Below, one piece after another: positions 25,454 to 34,782 of a stretch of DNA of 64,000 bases. The position numbers were made by a program, and so were the translations under genes. The stretch is from Pontibacter sp. G13 (GTDB taxonomy: Bacteria > Bacteroidota > Bacteroidia > J057): positions 1,483,576 through 1,547,575 of the forward strand of contig NZ_CP134696.1 of the NCBI RefSeq assembly GCF_031851795.1, read 5' to 3'. Position 1 is the first letter of the stretch. Every line of letters begins with the position of its first letter. Below the pieces are notes generated by a model, which did no database searches, had not been told where the DNA came from, and was given only the letters and a program-made list of their open reading frames with translations.

Positions 25454-28123
25454 ATGGACTACGCAATCCGGCTTTCAGCCAACCATTCCATTCAGGAGGA
25501 TTTCTCATCTGGAAATACGCTCCAAACCCAAGATTTTTCCATCCAATGCTGGCTCAAGACCACTGCTTCGGGCCCTTTGGTATTGCATCATTCGCAGCAA
25601 TCCGGCACTTTCTTCCTCTTGGAAATCATCGCAAGGGGTCATGTTCAGTTTTCAGTCCAGACCCCAGACGGTTCACAAGCAATCGTTACGGACTTGGGCG
25701 GCATCGACAACGGAGCTTGGTGGCATCTGACAGCCCGCAAACAGGGAAATCAGCTCTCCTTATTTGCCAATGGTAAGCAGACCGCCGTGACCGAGACCAC
25801 CATGCATCCACTCGGCGAACAGGTCGTGGAAGGCATCATGATCGGGAAGAATCTGATGCGCGGAAATCTACCCCAGTTTTTTGAAGGGGAAATGGGAGAG
25901 GTTTCTGTCTGGGATCGCCCGTTATCCGATGCAGAAATCACAAAATTCTACCACAATCCTGCGGAAGGAAATGAAGCTGGACTAGTGAGTCTTTATCCGT
26001 TCCAATCGGCGGAACAGGGACAATCGCTTTCCAGCCAAGATCATTTGGTCAAGCTTCCTGAGCAGCGCGTCACGCTCGAAATCAAGAACAATTCCCCGAA
26101 TGATTTTACGCTTTCGCTTCCGGACATTCTCACCCGCAAGGAATGGCCTGCCAAGATTCCGGCGCATGCAACTGTGAAGGTGGAGCTCGAAAATGCCCGT
26201 CCTTGCTTCAGCACCTCCATCACCTATCAGGTGGAAGCTTCGGAGGGCAAGACCTTTTTCACGATCGACATCAATAAATCCCTGACGGATTATGATTCCT
26301 TTGTCCGTGCGGAAATCTCGCCGGATCTCGAGCGCGAGGTAAAAATCGATGAAAACAAGCCTTTGGCACTCGAAGCTACCCTATTGATTTCCGAGAATCT
26401 CGTCATTGTCAATGCCCGCCATCTGAACCAATTCCTGCAAGCGGTCATCCCCGCCGTGGGCAAAGAGCATGTGGTGACGGCCATGGATTTTGACGAAAAG
26501 ACCCGGACCGCAGAAAGCACCGCCAAGCAGATCATCACCTATAATCAGGCTTGCCAGATTTTCAATCGCCGCATCCAGACCAAGCCCCTCGCTATCGTCT
26601 ATTGCCAGAACAAGGACGATGTCGCAATCACCTTCAAGAAGGCCAAGGAATTCAATCTGCCTATCCGCGTGCGATCCGGCGGGCACGATCACGAAGGCGA
26701 ATGTATGGGCACCAACACCATCGTCATCGACATGATGGGACTGGATACGCTGAATGAGTTTACTGCGAATCGGGACCATGTATGGCCAATCTCCGTGGCG
26801 GAAGTGGGCGCCGGAAATCGTTTTATTCGATTGACTGCCGCATTGGCTCAGAACAAGGTCATGATCCCCCACGGAACCTGTGCGACCGTTGCCATTCCGG
26901 GCTTCCTCATGGGAGGCGGCTGGGGCCCCTGGACGAGAAAAGAGGGCATGTGCTGCGAGCATCTAATCGGTGCAGAGATCGTGCTGGGAGATGGAACAAT
27001 CGAAACGGTGGCGATGGAAACCCTGACGGCTCACGCAGATGGCCGGGATGTCACGCTGCTTCGGAAAAACAAACCTGAGCTTCTATGGGCCCTGAAAGGC
27101 GGTGGGGGCATGAGCTATGGAATTGTCACCAAGTTTTTCATCCAGACCTTCAAGCTGCCAGATACGCTGATCAAATTCGAACTGGAATGGAATCCGTACG
27201 ACACCAACCAAGTGTTGACAGGCAATCTTCCCACGCTGAAAATCCTCACTCAGTGGGAGCAGGCGATCAATTCAGCCAGTACTCCAGATCTGACGGGCAC
27301 CAACCTCAAGATCAATGGCAAGCCTTACACGGGGAGCTTTGATCCCGAGTCGGTGGTCCACAATTGCCTGATGTATGGCTATTGGGAAGGCAAGAATCGG
27401 GAGCAGGCCGAGACTTCCTTGCGTGCCTTTATCCAGCAGTTCTTCACCGATCATGGGGTGAAACCCGCAGATATTCGGATCGATGGAATTGGGGGATTGG
27501 GCGATCCCTACCAATTCAAATTGGGGGCTTGGGACCGTGAGTCCTTCCACCATGTGCAACTCAGGTCGCAATCCAACAGCTCCGATCCACTCCCCTACCC
27601 TCCTGATTTCGATGAACCCGCTCCTCACAAGATCACGTCTCGACTCGTGGACCACAACGGGCTTGGTGACGCGGGCAGGGCGGCGCTATTGCGAAGCCTC
27701 ACATCCGAGCTGATCCTAGCAGGCAATCGTTCCAAAGGGATGTTCAACTATGTGACGCTGGGCGCAATCGCTGGAGATTTCTACCGCAAGATGACGTCCG
27801 AGCAGAAGGAGAAAAGCGCCTTCCCGTACAAGGACAAGCAGTACACGATCCAGTACCAGACGTGGTGGAATCTGCAATTGGAGGAAAAGGAGAAGCTGCA
27901 GGACAATCCTGTTTACACCCGTGTAAACCGCGCACTGGATTGGATGGAAGTCTGCCGCGATTATGACATTCCGAATACTTCTGGGGCATTCATCAGCTTC
28001 AAGGATGATTCGATTCCGACGAAGACCTATTTCGCCCAGAGCTACAAGCGGCTGATCGAGATCAAGGATGAATACTCGAAAGACCCTGACAATCATTTTC
28101 GGACTAGGAAGACAATTATTTAG
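25454..28123 (+). CDS. LamG-like domain fused to a berberine-bridge FAD oxidase
   Basis: An 889-residue protein with three parts. Residues 1-180 are a LamG/concanavalin-like sandwich (FSIQCWLKTTASGPLVLHH, GAWWHLTARKQGNQLSLFANGK, GEMGEVSVWDRPLSDAEITKFY). Residues about 200-290 form a small beta domain that resembles aegerolysin-type sandwiches. From about 375 on it is an FAD-linked oxidase: RVRSGGH with H411 as the usual FAD-attaching histidine, and HGTCATVAIPGFLMGGGWGP with C476 where bicovalent enzymes attach FAD a second time. The end (YKRLIEIKDEYSKDPDNHFRTRKTI) is the berberine-bridge substrate region. No signal peptide or T9SS tail is seen. Oligosaccharide oxidation is a reasonable guess, not shown. 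Confidence 0.88.
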   Translation: MDYAIRLSANHSIQEDFSSGNTLQTQDFSIQCWLKTTASGPLVLHHSQQSGTFFLLEIIARGHVQFSVQTPDGSQAIVTDLGGIDNGAWWHLTARKQGNQLSLFANGKQTAVTETTMHPLGEQVVEGIMIGKNLMRGNLPQFFEGEMGEVSVWDRPLSDAEITKFYHNPAEGNEAGLVSLYPFQSAEQGQSLSSQDHLVKLPEQRVTLEIKNNSPNDFTLSLPDILTRKEWPAKIPAHATVKVELENARPCFSTSITYQVEASEGKTFFTIDINKSLTDYDSFVRAEISPDLEREVKIDENKPLALEATLLISENLVIVNARHLNQFLQAVIPAVGKEHVVTAMDFDEKTRTAESTAKQIITYNQACQIFNRRIQTKPLAIVYCQNKDDVAITFKKAKEFNLPIRVRSGGHDHEGECMGTNTIVIDMMGLDTLNEFTANRDHVWPISVAEVGAGNRFIRLTAALAQNKVMIPHGTCATVAIPGFLMGGGWGPWTRKEGMCCEHLIGAEIVLGDGTIETVAMETLTAHADGRDVTLLRKNKPELLWALKGGGGMSYGIVTKFFIQTFKLPDTLIKFELEWNPYDTNQVLTGNLPTLKILTQWEQAINSASTPDLTGTNLKINGKPYTGSFDPESVVHNCLMYGYWEGKNREQAETSLRAFIQQFFTDHGVKPADIRIDGIGGLGDPYQFKLGAWDRESFHHVQLRSQSNSSDPLPYPPDFDEPAPHKITSRLVDHNGLGDAGRAALLRSLTSELILAGNRSKGMFNYVTLGAIAGDFYRKMTSEQKEKSAFPYKDKQYTIQYQTWWNLQLEEKEKLQDNPVYTRVNRALDWMEVCRDYDIPNTSGAFISFKDDSIPTKTYFAQSYKRLIEIKDEYSKDPDNHFRTRKTII

Positions 28124-28141
28124 GGTTGGGGTTTTGTGGCC

Positions 28142-28540
28142 GGGCTTTGAAAAACCCGGTTGTGAGGTGTCGTCCCTACAGGACTTGGAGGGATGCTGCC
28201 CTGCGGGCTGGTATGGTTGGCCTAGGGCTGGATGGGGCCGGGGTTTTGAGTCGGGCTTTGAAAAACCCGGCTGTGAGGTGTCGTCCCTTCAGGACTTGGA
28301 AGGATGATGCCCTGCGGGCTGGTGTGGTGGCTGCAGGGCTGGATGAGGCGCGGGCTTGAGGCCGGGTTTTGAAAAACCCGGCTGTGAGGTGTCGTCCTTT
28401 CAGGACTTGGAAGGATGATGCCCTGCGGGCTGGTGTGGTTGGCCTAGGGCTGGATGGGGCCGGGGTTTGGAGTCGGGCTTTGAAAAACCCGGCTGTGAGG
28501 TGTCGTCCTTTCAGGACTTGGAAGGATGATGCCCTGCGGG
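28142..28540. repeat. Four tandem 111-bp units (module A array)
   Basis: Module A begins GGGCTTTGAAAAACCC and continues GGCTGTGAGGTGTCGTCC-TACAGGACTTGG. Copies start at 28142, 28253, 28364 and 28475, exactly 111 bases apart. Each can form small hairpins (GGG-TTT/AAA-CCC, GTCC/GGAC, GCCC/GGGC). Further single copies start at 29740, 30177, 30563, 42272 and 42535. The region 28124-28955 has no supported gene apart from the repeats; 28760-28955 is AT-rich and precedes the lipoprotein gene. Confidence 0.9.
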
Positions 28541-28702
28541 CGCCCAACCAAGGTGTCATCCTGAACGCACATGGCCATGGCCTATGCGATGGCGGGCGAT
28601 TCAGGATCTGGGGAGCAGGCCGGGCATACGTTTCTGCCAAGATTCTGAATAAATCTCCGGCGCACGGGGCAATCCTTCGGATTTTTCAGAATGACATGTG
28701 GG
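28541..28702. repeat. Module B repeat, copy 1
   Basis: About 160 bases carrying two nested inverted pairs: ATCCTGAA (28558-28565) with TTCAGGAT (28600-28607), and ATTCTGAA (28642-28649) with TTCAGAAT (28685-28692). Nearly identical copies lie at 30233-30392, 42076-42237 and 42338-42498. The layout resembles paired REP-type hairpins. Confidence 0.88.
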
Positions 28703-28955
28703 TGGGGGGTTGGAGGTGGCATGCTCACGCTTGGGAGATTCCACCTATGCCGTAGACGGGCAGGCCGGGGCGAATGGCAGCTGGAATGAATTAGCATAAA
28801 GGAATCTTGAGAGAAGAATTCATTCCTTATTAAGGAAATATTCTATATTTACACACATTACGATAAAACAGAATAGAGCTATTTTTTCGGTTTACATAAA
28901 GTCACTCACCGACAATTTACTCATACATCCTTTATACCAATTTCAACTGTTACTT

Positions 28956-29708
28956 ATGAATACTTTTCCAAGCCTTCCTTCATTGGGTTTAATGTGCCTA
29001 ATTCTATCACTAACAAGCTGTGGACCCTCAAAGCAAGAACTTAACGAAAAGAGAATGGCAGACTCTCTACGAAAGGCGCAAATACAAGCAGAAATTATCG
29101 CTGATAGAGAACTAGCACAGCACCAAAAGCATCAACAATCCATGCAGACAGGAGCGACGAATATAAAGCTCTCCCTGACTGAACTGAGAAATGACATCTC
29201 ACGTGATTTGCTCAGAAAAGAGAAGCAGCTTGCAGAGGCAAAAAAATTCAAACTAGGTCGTTCCAAAAAGCAAAAAGAGCGCACCATTCAATCCTTGAAT
29301 CAGGAAATCTCATACCTTCGATCAACAGATAGGCAATTAAACTATCTGATATCCTCCTACCGTCCAAATTTTGAAGGAAACGGCATCCTGGATCCTTACG
29401 CTCTCATTGACTTTGTCCAAAATGTCGCTCGAAATGGTGGCAATTCAGAACTCAACTCTCTGATTGACCCTTATGGAAATACCGACAAATCAGGCCTGTA
29501 CATTTGCTTGCTAGACCTTCTTCCTGAAAAAAGTAAACAGAGGTTTATCATTCAATATCGAAACATCTCGATAGAGAGCACCAACTACCAAAATGGAGGT
29601 ACTGCCACTATTCGAATTAAAGTTGGAGCATCGAGCTCGTATAGTGAGGAATGGTTATTGGCCAACCGAGGTGGATCATGGTATTTGCTTGAGGTTAAGC
29701 CGGTATAA
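28956..29708 (+). CDS. Hypothetical lipoprotein with coiled coil
   Basis: A 250-residue protein I do not recognise. It has a lipoprotein signal (LILSLTSC, Cys22), then a charged helical, probably coiled-coil region (about 30-130, many K/E/Q), then a globular part with FQIQYRNISIESTNYQ-like strands. Its DNA is more AT-rich than the flanking host genes, and it sits alone between two blocks of modular repeats, so it looks like a separately acquired cassette. No partner genes are adjacent. Confidence 0.75.
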   Translation: MNTFPSLPSLGLMCLILSLTSCGPSKQELNEKRMADSLRKAQIQAEIIADRELAQHQKHQQSMQTGATNIKLSLTELRNDISRDLLRKEKQLAEAKKFKLGRSKKQKERTIQSLNQEISYLRSTDRQLNYLISSYRPNFEGNGILDPYALIDFVQNVARNGGNSELNSLIDPYGNTDKSGLYICLLDLLPEKSKQRFIIQYRNISIESTNYQNGGTATIRIKVGASSSYSEEWLLANRGGSWYLLEVKPV

Positions 29709-29739
29709 TTCTGCTTAATTTAGTTGGAACCTCTCTGTT

Positions 29740-30627
29740 GGGCTTTGAAAAACCCGGCTGTGAGGTGTCGTCCCTACAGGACTTGGAGGGAGGCATAGCC
29801 TTAGCATCATTTGAGAACCCCAGAAAATCCTGCGACTACCAGTGCGTGGCGGGATTTTTCTGGGGTCTTGCTTTCCTGTAGGTTGGGCGCCTGCTGAGCA
29901 TCAAAAAGGCCCACACACCGCCTTTTGCCTCATCCCTGAAAATCCCCGCGATGGATGGTGCGTGGCGGGATTTATCAGGGATCCCACGTCCCTGCAACGG
30001 GAGTCGCAGGTTGGGCACCCGCAGGGCTGGAATATTGCATAAATTCCCCAACACGTCATTCCCGAAGGGCATTGGCCGAGGCTGATGGGAAGGGGCCCTA
30101 TCGGGAATCTCCCTGAGCGTGCATGGCATCTCAGGGATTCGCCGAGGGGGCCGGTGTGGAGCCGGGTTTTGAGGCCGGGCTTTGAAAAACCCGGCTGTGA
30201 GGTGTCGTCCCTACAGGACTTGGAGGGAGGCTGCCCAACCAAGGTGTCATCCTGAACGCACATGGCCGAGGCCTATGCGATGGCGGGCGATTCAGGATCT
30301 GGGGAGCAGGCCGGGCATACGTTTCTGCCAAGATTCTGAATAAATCTCCGGCGCACGGGGCAATCCTTCGGATTTTTCAGAATGACATGTGGGGAGGGGG
30401 TTGGAGGTGGCACGCTCGGGCTTTGGGCGGTTCCATTTTTCAGGCTTTCACGTCATTCTTGAAGGGCATTGGCCGAGGCAAAGGCGCGTTGGAGCCCTAT
30501 CGGGAATCTCCCTGAGCGTGCATGGCATCTCAGGGATTCGCCGAGGGGGCTGGGGTGGAGCCGGGCTTTGAAAAACCCGGCTGTGGTATGTCGTCCTTAC
30601 AGGACTTGGAGGGATGGTGGGTGCCAA
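29740..30627. repeat. Mosaic of repeat modules A, B and C, left side of the defence block
   Basis: The whole gap 29709-30639 is repeat mosaic with no supported gene. In order: module A (29740), GC-rich filler with a duplicated GCGTGGCGGGATTT motif (29846 and 29962), module C (30053-30150, CGTCATTC-GAAGGGCATTGGCCGAGG through CATCTCAGGGATTCGCCGAGGGGG), module A (30177), module B (30233-30392), module C again (30451-30550) and module A (30563). The last module ends a few bases before the stop of the DUF4268 gene. Confidence 0.88.
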
Positions 30628-30639
30628 ATCCGATCCACT

Positions 30640-31749
30640 CTACACCTGAATGCTGGAGACGTATTTCCGGAAAACTGGCTCCATTCGCTCCGATGCGTCG
30701 ATGAGAAATTCAATCATGGAAGGCCAATCTTCTCGGTTGAAAATGTTGACCTGATTTAATTGAAGCCTGATTCTGGAGGCTGTTTTAGTATCTAGCCGTT
30801 CCCAATCCAAACTACTCCCAATCGCGCCCTCAATGTCTTCCTTATGAATGAGGAGTTCATCAAAAATTAGCTTATTCTCCTCCTGCTTGGCTCGACTCAG
30901 ATACAGTTCAGCCCTACAGGTTGTCTTTGTCACAACTAGGTTCAAGGAGACACCCGTCTTTCCCAAGCCAGAAGAAATCCAATTGTCTCGCGAGGCAGAT
31001 ATGTTTTGGAATAGGGTAGTCCTAGAGTCGCATACCTCAAAGAATTTTTGCCAAAACTCATACCTGATCTGCTTCCCACGCTTGGCGGTCTCTTGGGTAG
31101 AAATTTCATTCTCCGACTTCCGGGCCATTCCGATCATGAAATCTTCCGTATCCGGCACAGGCAAAATTTGGTTCATATCCAGAAACAGATGCTCGCCAAG
31201 CCTGTAAGGCGTCGCCTTGAAGCACTGGACCCGCAGGTTGAAATTCATCAGCCACAGCACCAGGCTCGTAACCTCTTTGCGAAATTTCCCCGCCACCAAC
31301 ATAATCCGCTGGGTACTGCCCGGATTCAAGATCAGTTCCTCGAAATCTTGCCCATTCAAAAATTCCGAGAGGTTTTCCTCGGCACTTCCGCCCTGACGCG
31401 TCTTGTTCAGGTAGTGTTGGTAGATTTCGCGGATTTGCTCTTTGGTCAATTCGGCACAATAGGAGGCGTATTTCATCGCCTGCCACGTGACATCGCGGCC
31501 GCTGTCGTCTAGTTTATTTTCGATGATGACCAGGCTCCCCTGCTTGTCCAAGGCCAGCAAATCCAATCGCTCCCGCGTATCGTCGAATCCGTCAAATTCC
31601 TTCTGGATGATCAGGAGTTCCTCGCCCAAGGCTTCGGGATGACCGGCGAGCCACTCTTGCAAATGCTCGCGTTCGCGGAAACCCAGCTCGGAGAAAGTGG
31701 GCTGGTGGAGTTTGGTGAGGGAGTTGGAGTTGGGGTCGATGTGATACAT
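30640..31749 (-). CDS. DUF4268 protein with NucS-like PD-(D/E)xK nuclease domain
   Basis: A 369-residue protein. The N-terminal third carries a nuclease-type motif, RERLDLLALDKQGSLVIIENK, with the D...ExK spacing of the PD-(D/E)xK superfamily and similarity to NucS/endonuclease domains (WLAGHPEALGEELLIIQKEFDGF before it). The C-terminal half (WQKFFEVCDSRTTLFQNISASRDNWISSGLG...RAELYLSR) is the DUF4268 domain. Such proteins are frequent in defence islands, often beside restriction systems. It is on the same strand as the hsd genes and starts 63 bases after hsdR, so it may be the last gene of that operon. Its base composition is closer to the host than that of hsdR. Confidence 0.85.
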   Translation of the reverse strand: MYHIDPNSNSLTKLHQPTFSELGFREREHLQEWLAGHPEALGEELLIIQKEFDGFDDTRERLDLLALDKQGSLVIIENKLDDSGRDVTWQAMKYASYCAELTKEQIREIYQHYLNKTRQGGSAEENLSEFLNGQDFEELILNPGSTQRIMLVAGKFRKEVTSLVLWLMNFNLRVQCFKATPYRLGEHLFLDMNQILPVPDTEDFMIGMARKSENEISTQETAKRGKQIRYEFWQKFFEVCDSRTTLFQNISASRDNWISSGLGKTGVSLNLVVTKTTCRAELYLSRAKQEENKLIFDELLIHKEDIEGAIGSSLDWERLDTKTASRIRLQLNQVNIFNREDWPSMIEFLIDASERMEPVFRKYVSSIQV

Positions 31750-31812
31750 GAGGGTGGGTGAAGTAGGAATTATTTAGGACAATGTCATGCCTTTCTGAAT
31801 ATTCCCTAGCCA

Positions 31813-34779
31813 TTAATAATACTCTTTTATATATGCATAAGCCCGATCAAACAAGACCTGATCCTTGTGCAATTTATATTTCAATAATTGCTTTCTAAGT
31901 GACTTCTGCACCTCACGTTCACCAGCATTGGTTTGCTGCCAACCAGGGAAGCTCACTACTCTTACTATAGCGTCAATATCATTTACGATTCGTTCTACCA
32001 CAGCAGGTGTTTCGTCTGTTTTTAGCTCCAAAAACAAATCTGATAGAGCAGTCTTTGGTGATTTTTCTTCAAATAACTCTACTAATTCTTTTTCTGCTTG
32101 GACCGTCTCTTTCGCTATTTTACAGAGCTCTTTTACGAATTCAATGGATGTGATTAATCCTCTTTCGGCTTTGTCTCGAAGGGCTTCCAATCGTTCGCTT
32201 AGCTTCTTAAATATTGGATTTTGACCATGTTTTTTGAAACGCTTGACCAAAATCTTTTCTAATTGCTTAGCGCTTTTAGGGTCTGGATTATTGAAAATGT
32301 CTTCTATCACATCTGCATCTAAGACAAACTCTTCCAATTGATGCACGTCTCCTACATGAACATTTTCGTGAATCAACTTGGTGGTTTGGGCCCCTAGCGA
32401 GAACCATAAGAGCTTTCCAATATTATCAGATGCTGGTTTAACTGATTCAAACACTTGAGAAAGCCATTTATAGTCTGCATAATACACATCCAAGATATTG
32501 TCCGGTGATAACGACTCCCAAAGCTTTGAAAGGTATTTATAGTCCTTGGCAAAGGCATCTTTGGCTTCATCTGTTTTGATCGCGTTTTGAGCTGCTTCCA
32601 ATCCTTCAAAACCATCTAATGTTCTATCTACGCCTTCAAAATGGCTCAATGCATCTTTCATGGCTTTAGGCAACTTTCCTCTTAGTTCAGAAAGGTTTGA
32701 TATTACTTGCTTAACAGACTCCTCATCAAATTGCAAGGCTTTTACAGCATCATCAAATACACCAAAATAATCTACGATTCTCCCAAAAGTTTTATCTGGA
32801 TATAATCTGTTGGTTCTACATATGGCTTGCAACAATGTGTGGTCTCTTAATGACTTGTCTAAGTACATGGTTTGTAGGACAGGAGCATCAAAACCAGTCA
32901 ATAACTTTGCTGTAACTATAATGAACTTGGTAACAGAAGAAGGGTCACTGAATTTCTCTACAATCTTTTCCTGCTGACTCTTATCAACGCCCCATTTTTG
33001 TTTGAATTCAAAGTCGTCATTGGCAGAAGTGGACATGACCACCACGCTAGCTTCTTCAGGGTAGTATTTATCTAGTTCTTCCTTGTATTGCACACATGCA
33101 TAACGATCCGGTGTTACAATCATGGCTTTGAAACCATGAGGCTCTACTTTTTCTTTGAAGTGATTGGCAATGTCCTCAACTATTTTAGAAACACGTTCTG
33201 GTGATTTCAAGAAGGCCGCCATTTTAGCCGACTTTTGATTCAAAGCATCTGCATCTTCATCTGATAAAGCGGTACTTTCCTTGAATTCCGCCATGGCTTT
33301 ATCGATGGTTTCTGTATCTACATGAACATCGACTAACCTTGGCTCGAAATGTAATGGTAAGGTTGCACCATCGCGAATAGAATCATGAAAGGTGTATCGT
33401 GACATGTAGCCACCTTCATCTTCTTCAGATCCAAAAGCCCAAAAGGTGTTCTTGTCTGCTTTATTTACAGGTGTTCCTGTTAGTCCGAATAGGAAGGCAT
33501 TTGGCAAGGCAGCGCGCATGGTACGGCCTAAATCTCCTTCTTGTGTTCTGTGCGCTTCATCTACCAATACAATCACATTATCACGCGTATTCATATTGGG
33601 TTTGGCATCACGGAACTTATGAATCATGGAAATGATAATCTTCCGTGTATCTCTTTCCAATAAAGTTTGTAATTCGCTGATACTATCCGTGCTGACTACA
33701 TTGGCGACATCGGCAGCATCAAATGTGCCTGATATTTGTGTATCTAAATCCGTACGGTCGACCAAAACAATAACAGTAGGGCTTTTTAACTCCGGTTCCC
33801 GTCTTAATTTCCGGGCTGCAAAGACAATTAGGAAAGATTTTCCTGAACCTTGAAAATGCCAAATCAATCCCTTCTTAATACGCCCTTCCTTTACACGTTC
33901 TACAATTTTATTTGCACCCTCATACTGCTGAAAACGCGGAATAATTTTAATTCTGCGTTTCTTTTTATCCGTTGAGAACAAAGAGAAATTCTGCATAATA
34001 TCCAGCAAACGAGCTGGACTTAATAAATCAGACAATTCCTTTCCGACTTCTGAAAGACCTAAACGTTTTGCAATGGTATCTTCAGCATTTTCTAAACGCC
34101 AAGGTGCCCAAAATTCTAATGGACATCGAACTGCACCATAGTACAATTCCTTTCCTTCTGTGGCGAAAGACAGAATGTTAGGCACAAATAGTTGCGGCAC
34201 CGCATTTTCATAAATTTCATGTACTTCATAAGCTCCATCTAACCAACTTACTGAAGGACGTATGGGGGTTTTAGCTTCACCAACAACCACAGGAATTCCA
34301 TTGATCATCATGACGATATCTGGAATTTTGGTTTCTCTATGATGAATGCGGTATTGATTGGTAACTACATAGATATTGTTGGATAAATCTTCAAAGTCTA
34401 TAAGGTGAACAGGCACATGACGGTTGTTCTCTCCAAAAGGCATGGTTTTTTCGCCAGTCATCCACTTGAAAAACTCTTCATTGGCTTTGACCAACCCCAC
34501 TTGGTTTACAGCAATTAATACTGCCCTGAGTTTATATATGACCTCATCGGCCAATTCTGGTTTCGCAGCAATGGCTGGGTTTAAGCGAATGAGTGCTTCT
34601 TTAAGCTCAGACTCTACCAAAACTTCATTTACACCACGTTGTATTTCATCTGAAGATTTATACACCCACTGTGCACCATAACCAGCTTTTGGTTCATTGG
34701 TTTCATTGTTATTTAGATTCACCCCACTGAGTTGGTGGATGATGTAGTATTCTACGCTGTTTAGTTCTGTAAATCCCAT
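31813..34779 (-). CDS. hsdR: Type I restriction enzyme, HsdR subunit
   Basis: A 988-residue restriction and translocation subunit. An N-terminal PD-(D/E)xK nuclease is visible (IPDIVMMINGIPVVVGEAKTP, ExK motif). The SF2 motor follows: Walker A in FQGSGKSFLIVFAARKL, motif II LVDEAHRTQ, motif III FLFGLTGTPV, and motif VI around QAICRTNRLYP. The C-terminal helical region binds the HsdM2S core. The gene starts three bases after the nucleotidyltransferase stop, so it should be translated from the toxin/antitoxin-like operon's mRNA as well as from any upstream hsd transcript. The DNA is AT-rich, unlike the flanking host genes. Confidence 0.95.
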   Translation of the reverse strand: MGFTELNSVEYYIIHQLSGVNLNNNETNEPKAGYGAQWVYKSSDEIQRGVNEVLVESELKEALIRLNPAIAAKPELADEVIYKLRAVLIAVNQVGLVKANEEFFKWMTGEKTMPFGENNRHVPVHLIDFEDLSNNIYVVTNQYRIHHRETKIPDIVMMINGIPVVVGEAKTPIRPSVSWLDGAYEVHEIYENAVPQLFVPNILSFATEGKELYYGAVRCPLEFWAPWRLENAEDTIAKRLGLSEVGKELSDLLSPARLLDIMQNFSLFSTDKKKRRIKIIPRFQQYEGANKIVERVKEGRIKKGLIWHFQGSGKSFLIVFAARKLRREPELKSPTVIVLVDRTDLDTQISGTFDAADVANVVSTDSISELQTLLERDTRKIIISMIHKFRDAKPNMNTRDNVIVLVDEAHRTQEGDLGRTMRAALPNAFLFGLTGTPVNKADKNTFWAFGSEEDEGGYMSRYTFHDSIRDGATLPLHFEPRLVDVHVDTETIDKAMAEFKESTALSDEDADALNQKSAKMAAFLKSPERVSKIVEDIANHFKEKVEPHGFKAMIVTPDRYACVQYKEELDKYYPEEASVVVMSTSANDDFEFKQKWGVDKSQQEKIVEKFSDPSSVTKFIIVTAKLLTGFDAPVLQTMYLDKSLRDHTLLQAICRTNRLYPDKTFGRIVDYFGVFDDAVKALQFDEESVKQVISNLSELRGKLPKAMKDALSHFEGVDRTLDGFEGLEAAQNAIKTDEAKDAFAKDYKYLSKLWESLSPDNILDVYYADYKWLSQVFESVKPASDNIGKLLWFSLGAQTTKLIHENVHVGDVHQLEEFVLDADVIEDIFNNPDPKSAKQLEKILVKRFKKHGQNPIFKKLSERLEALRDKAERGLITSIEFVKELCKIAKETVQAEKELVELFEEKSPKTALSDLFLELKTDETPAVVERIVNDIDAIVRVVSFPGWQQTNAGEREVQKSLRKQLLKYKLHKDQVLFDRAYAYIKEYY

Positions 34780-34782
34780 AGC

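Noticed and set aside
28142-28540. Possible CRISPR array
   Set aside because: Units are 111 bp and near-identical throughout, with no short repeats separated by unique spacers and no cas genes.
28176-28640. 154-codon minus-strand frame with repeated peptide units
   Set aside because: It is the translation of the 111-bp tandem repeat (37 codons per unit), without start signal or outside similarity.
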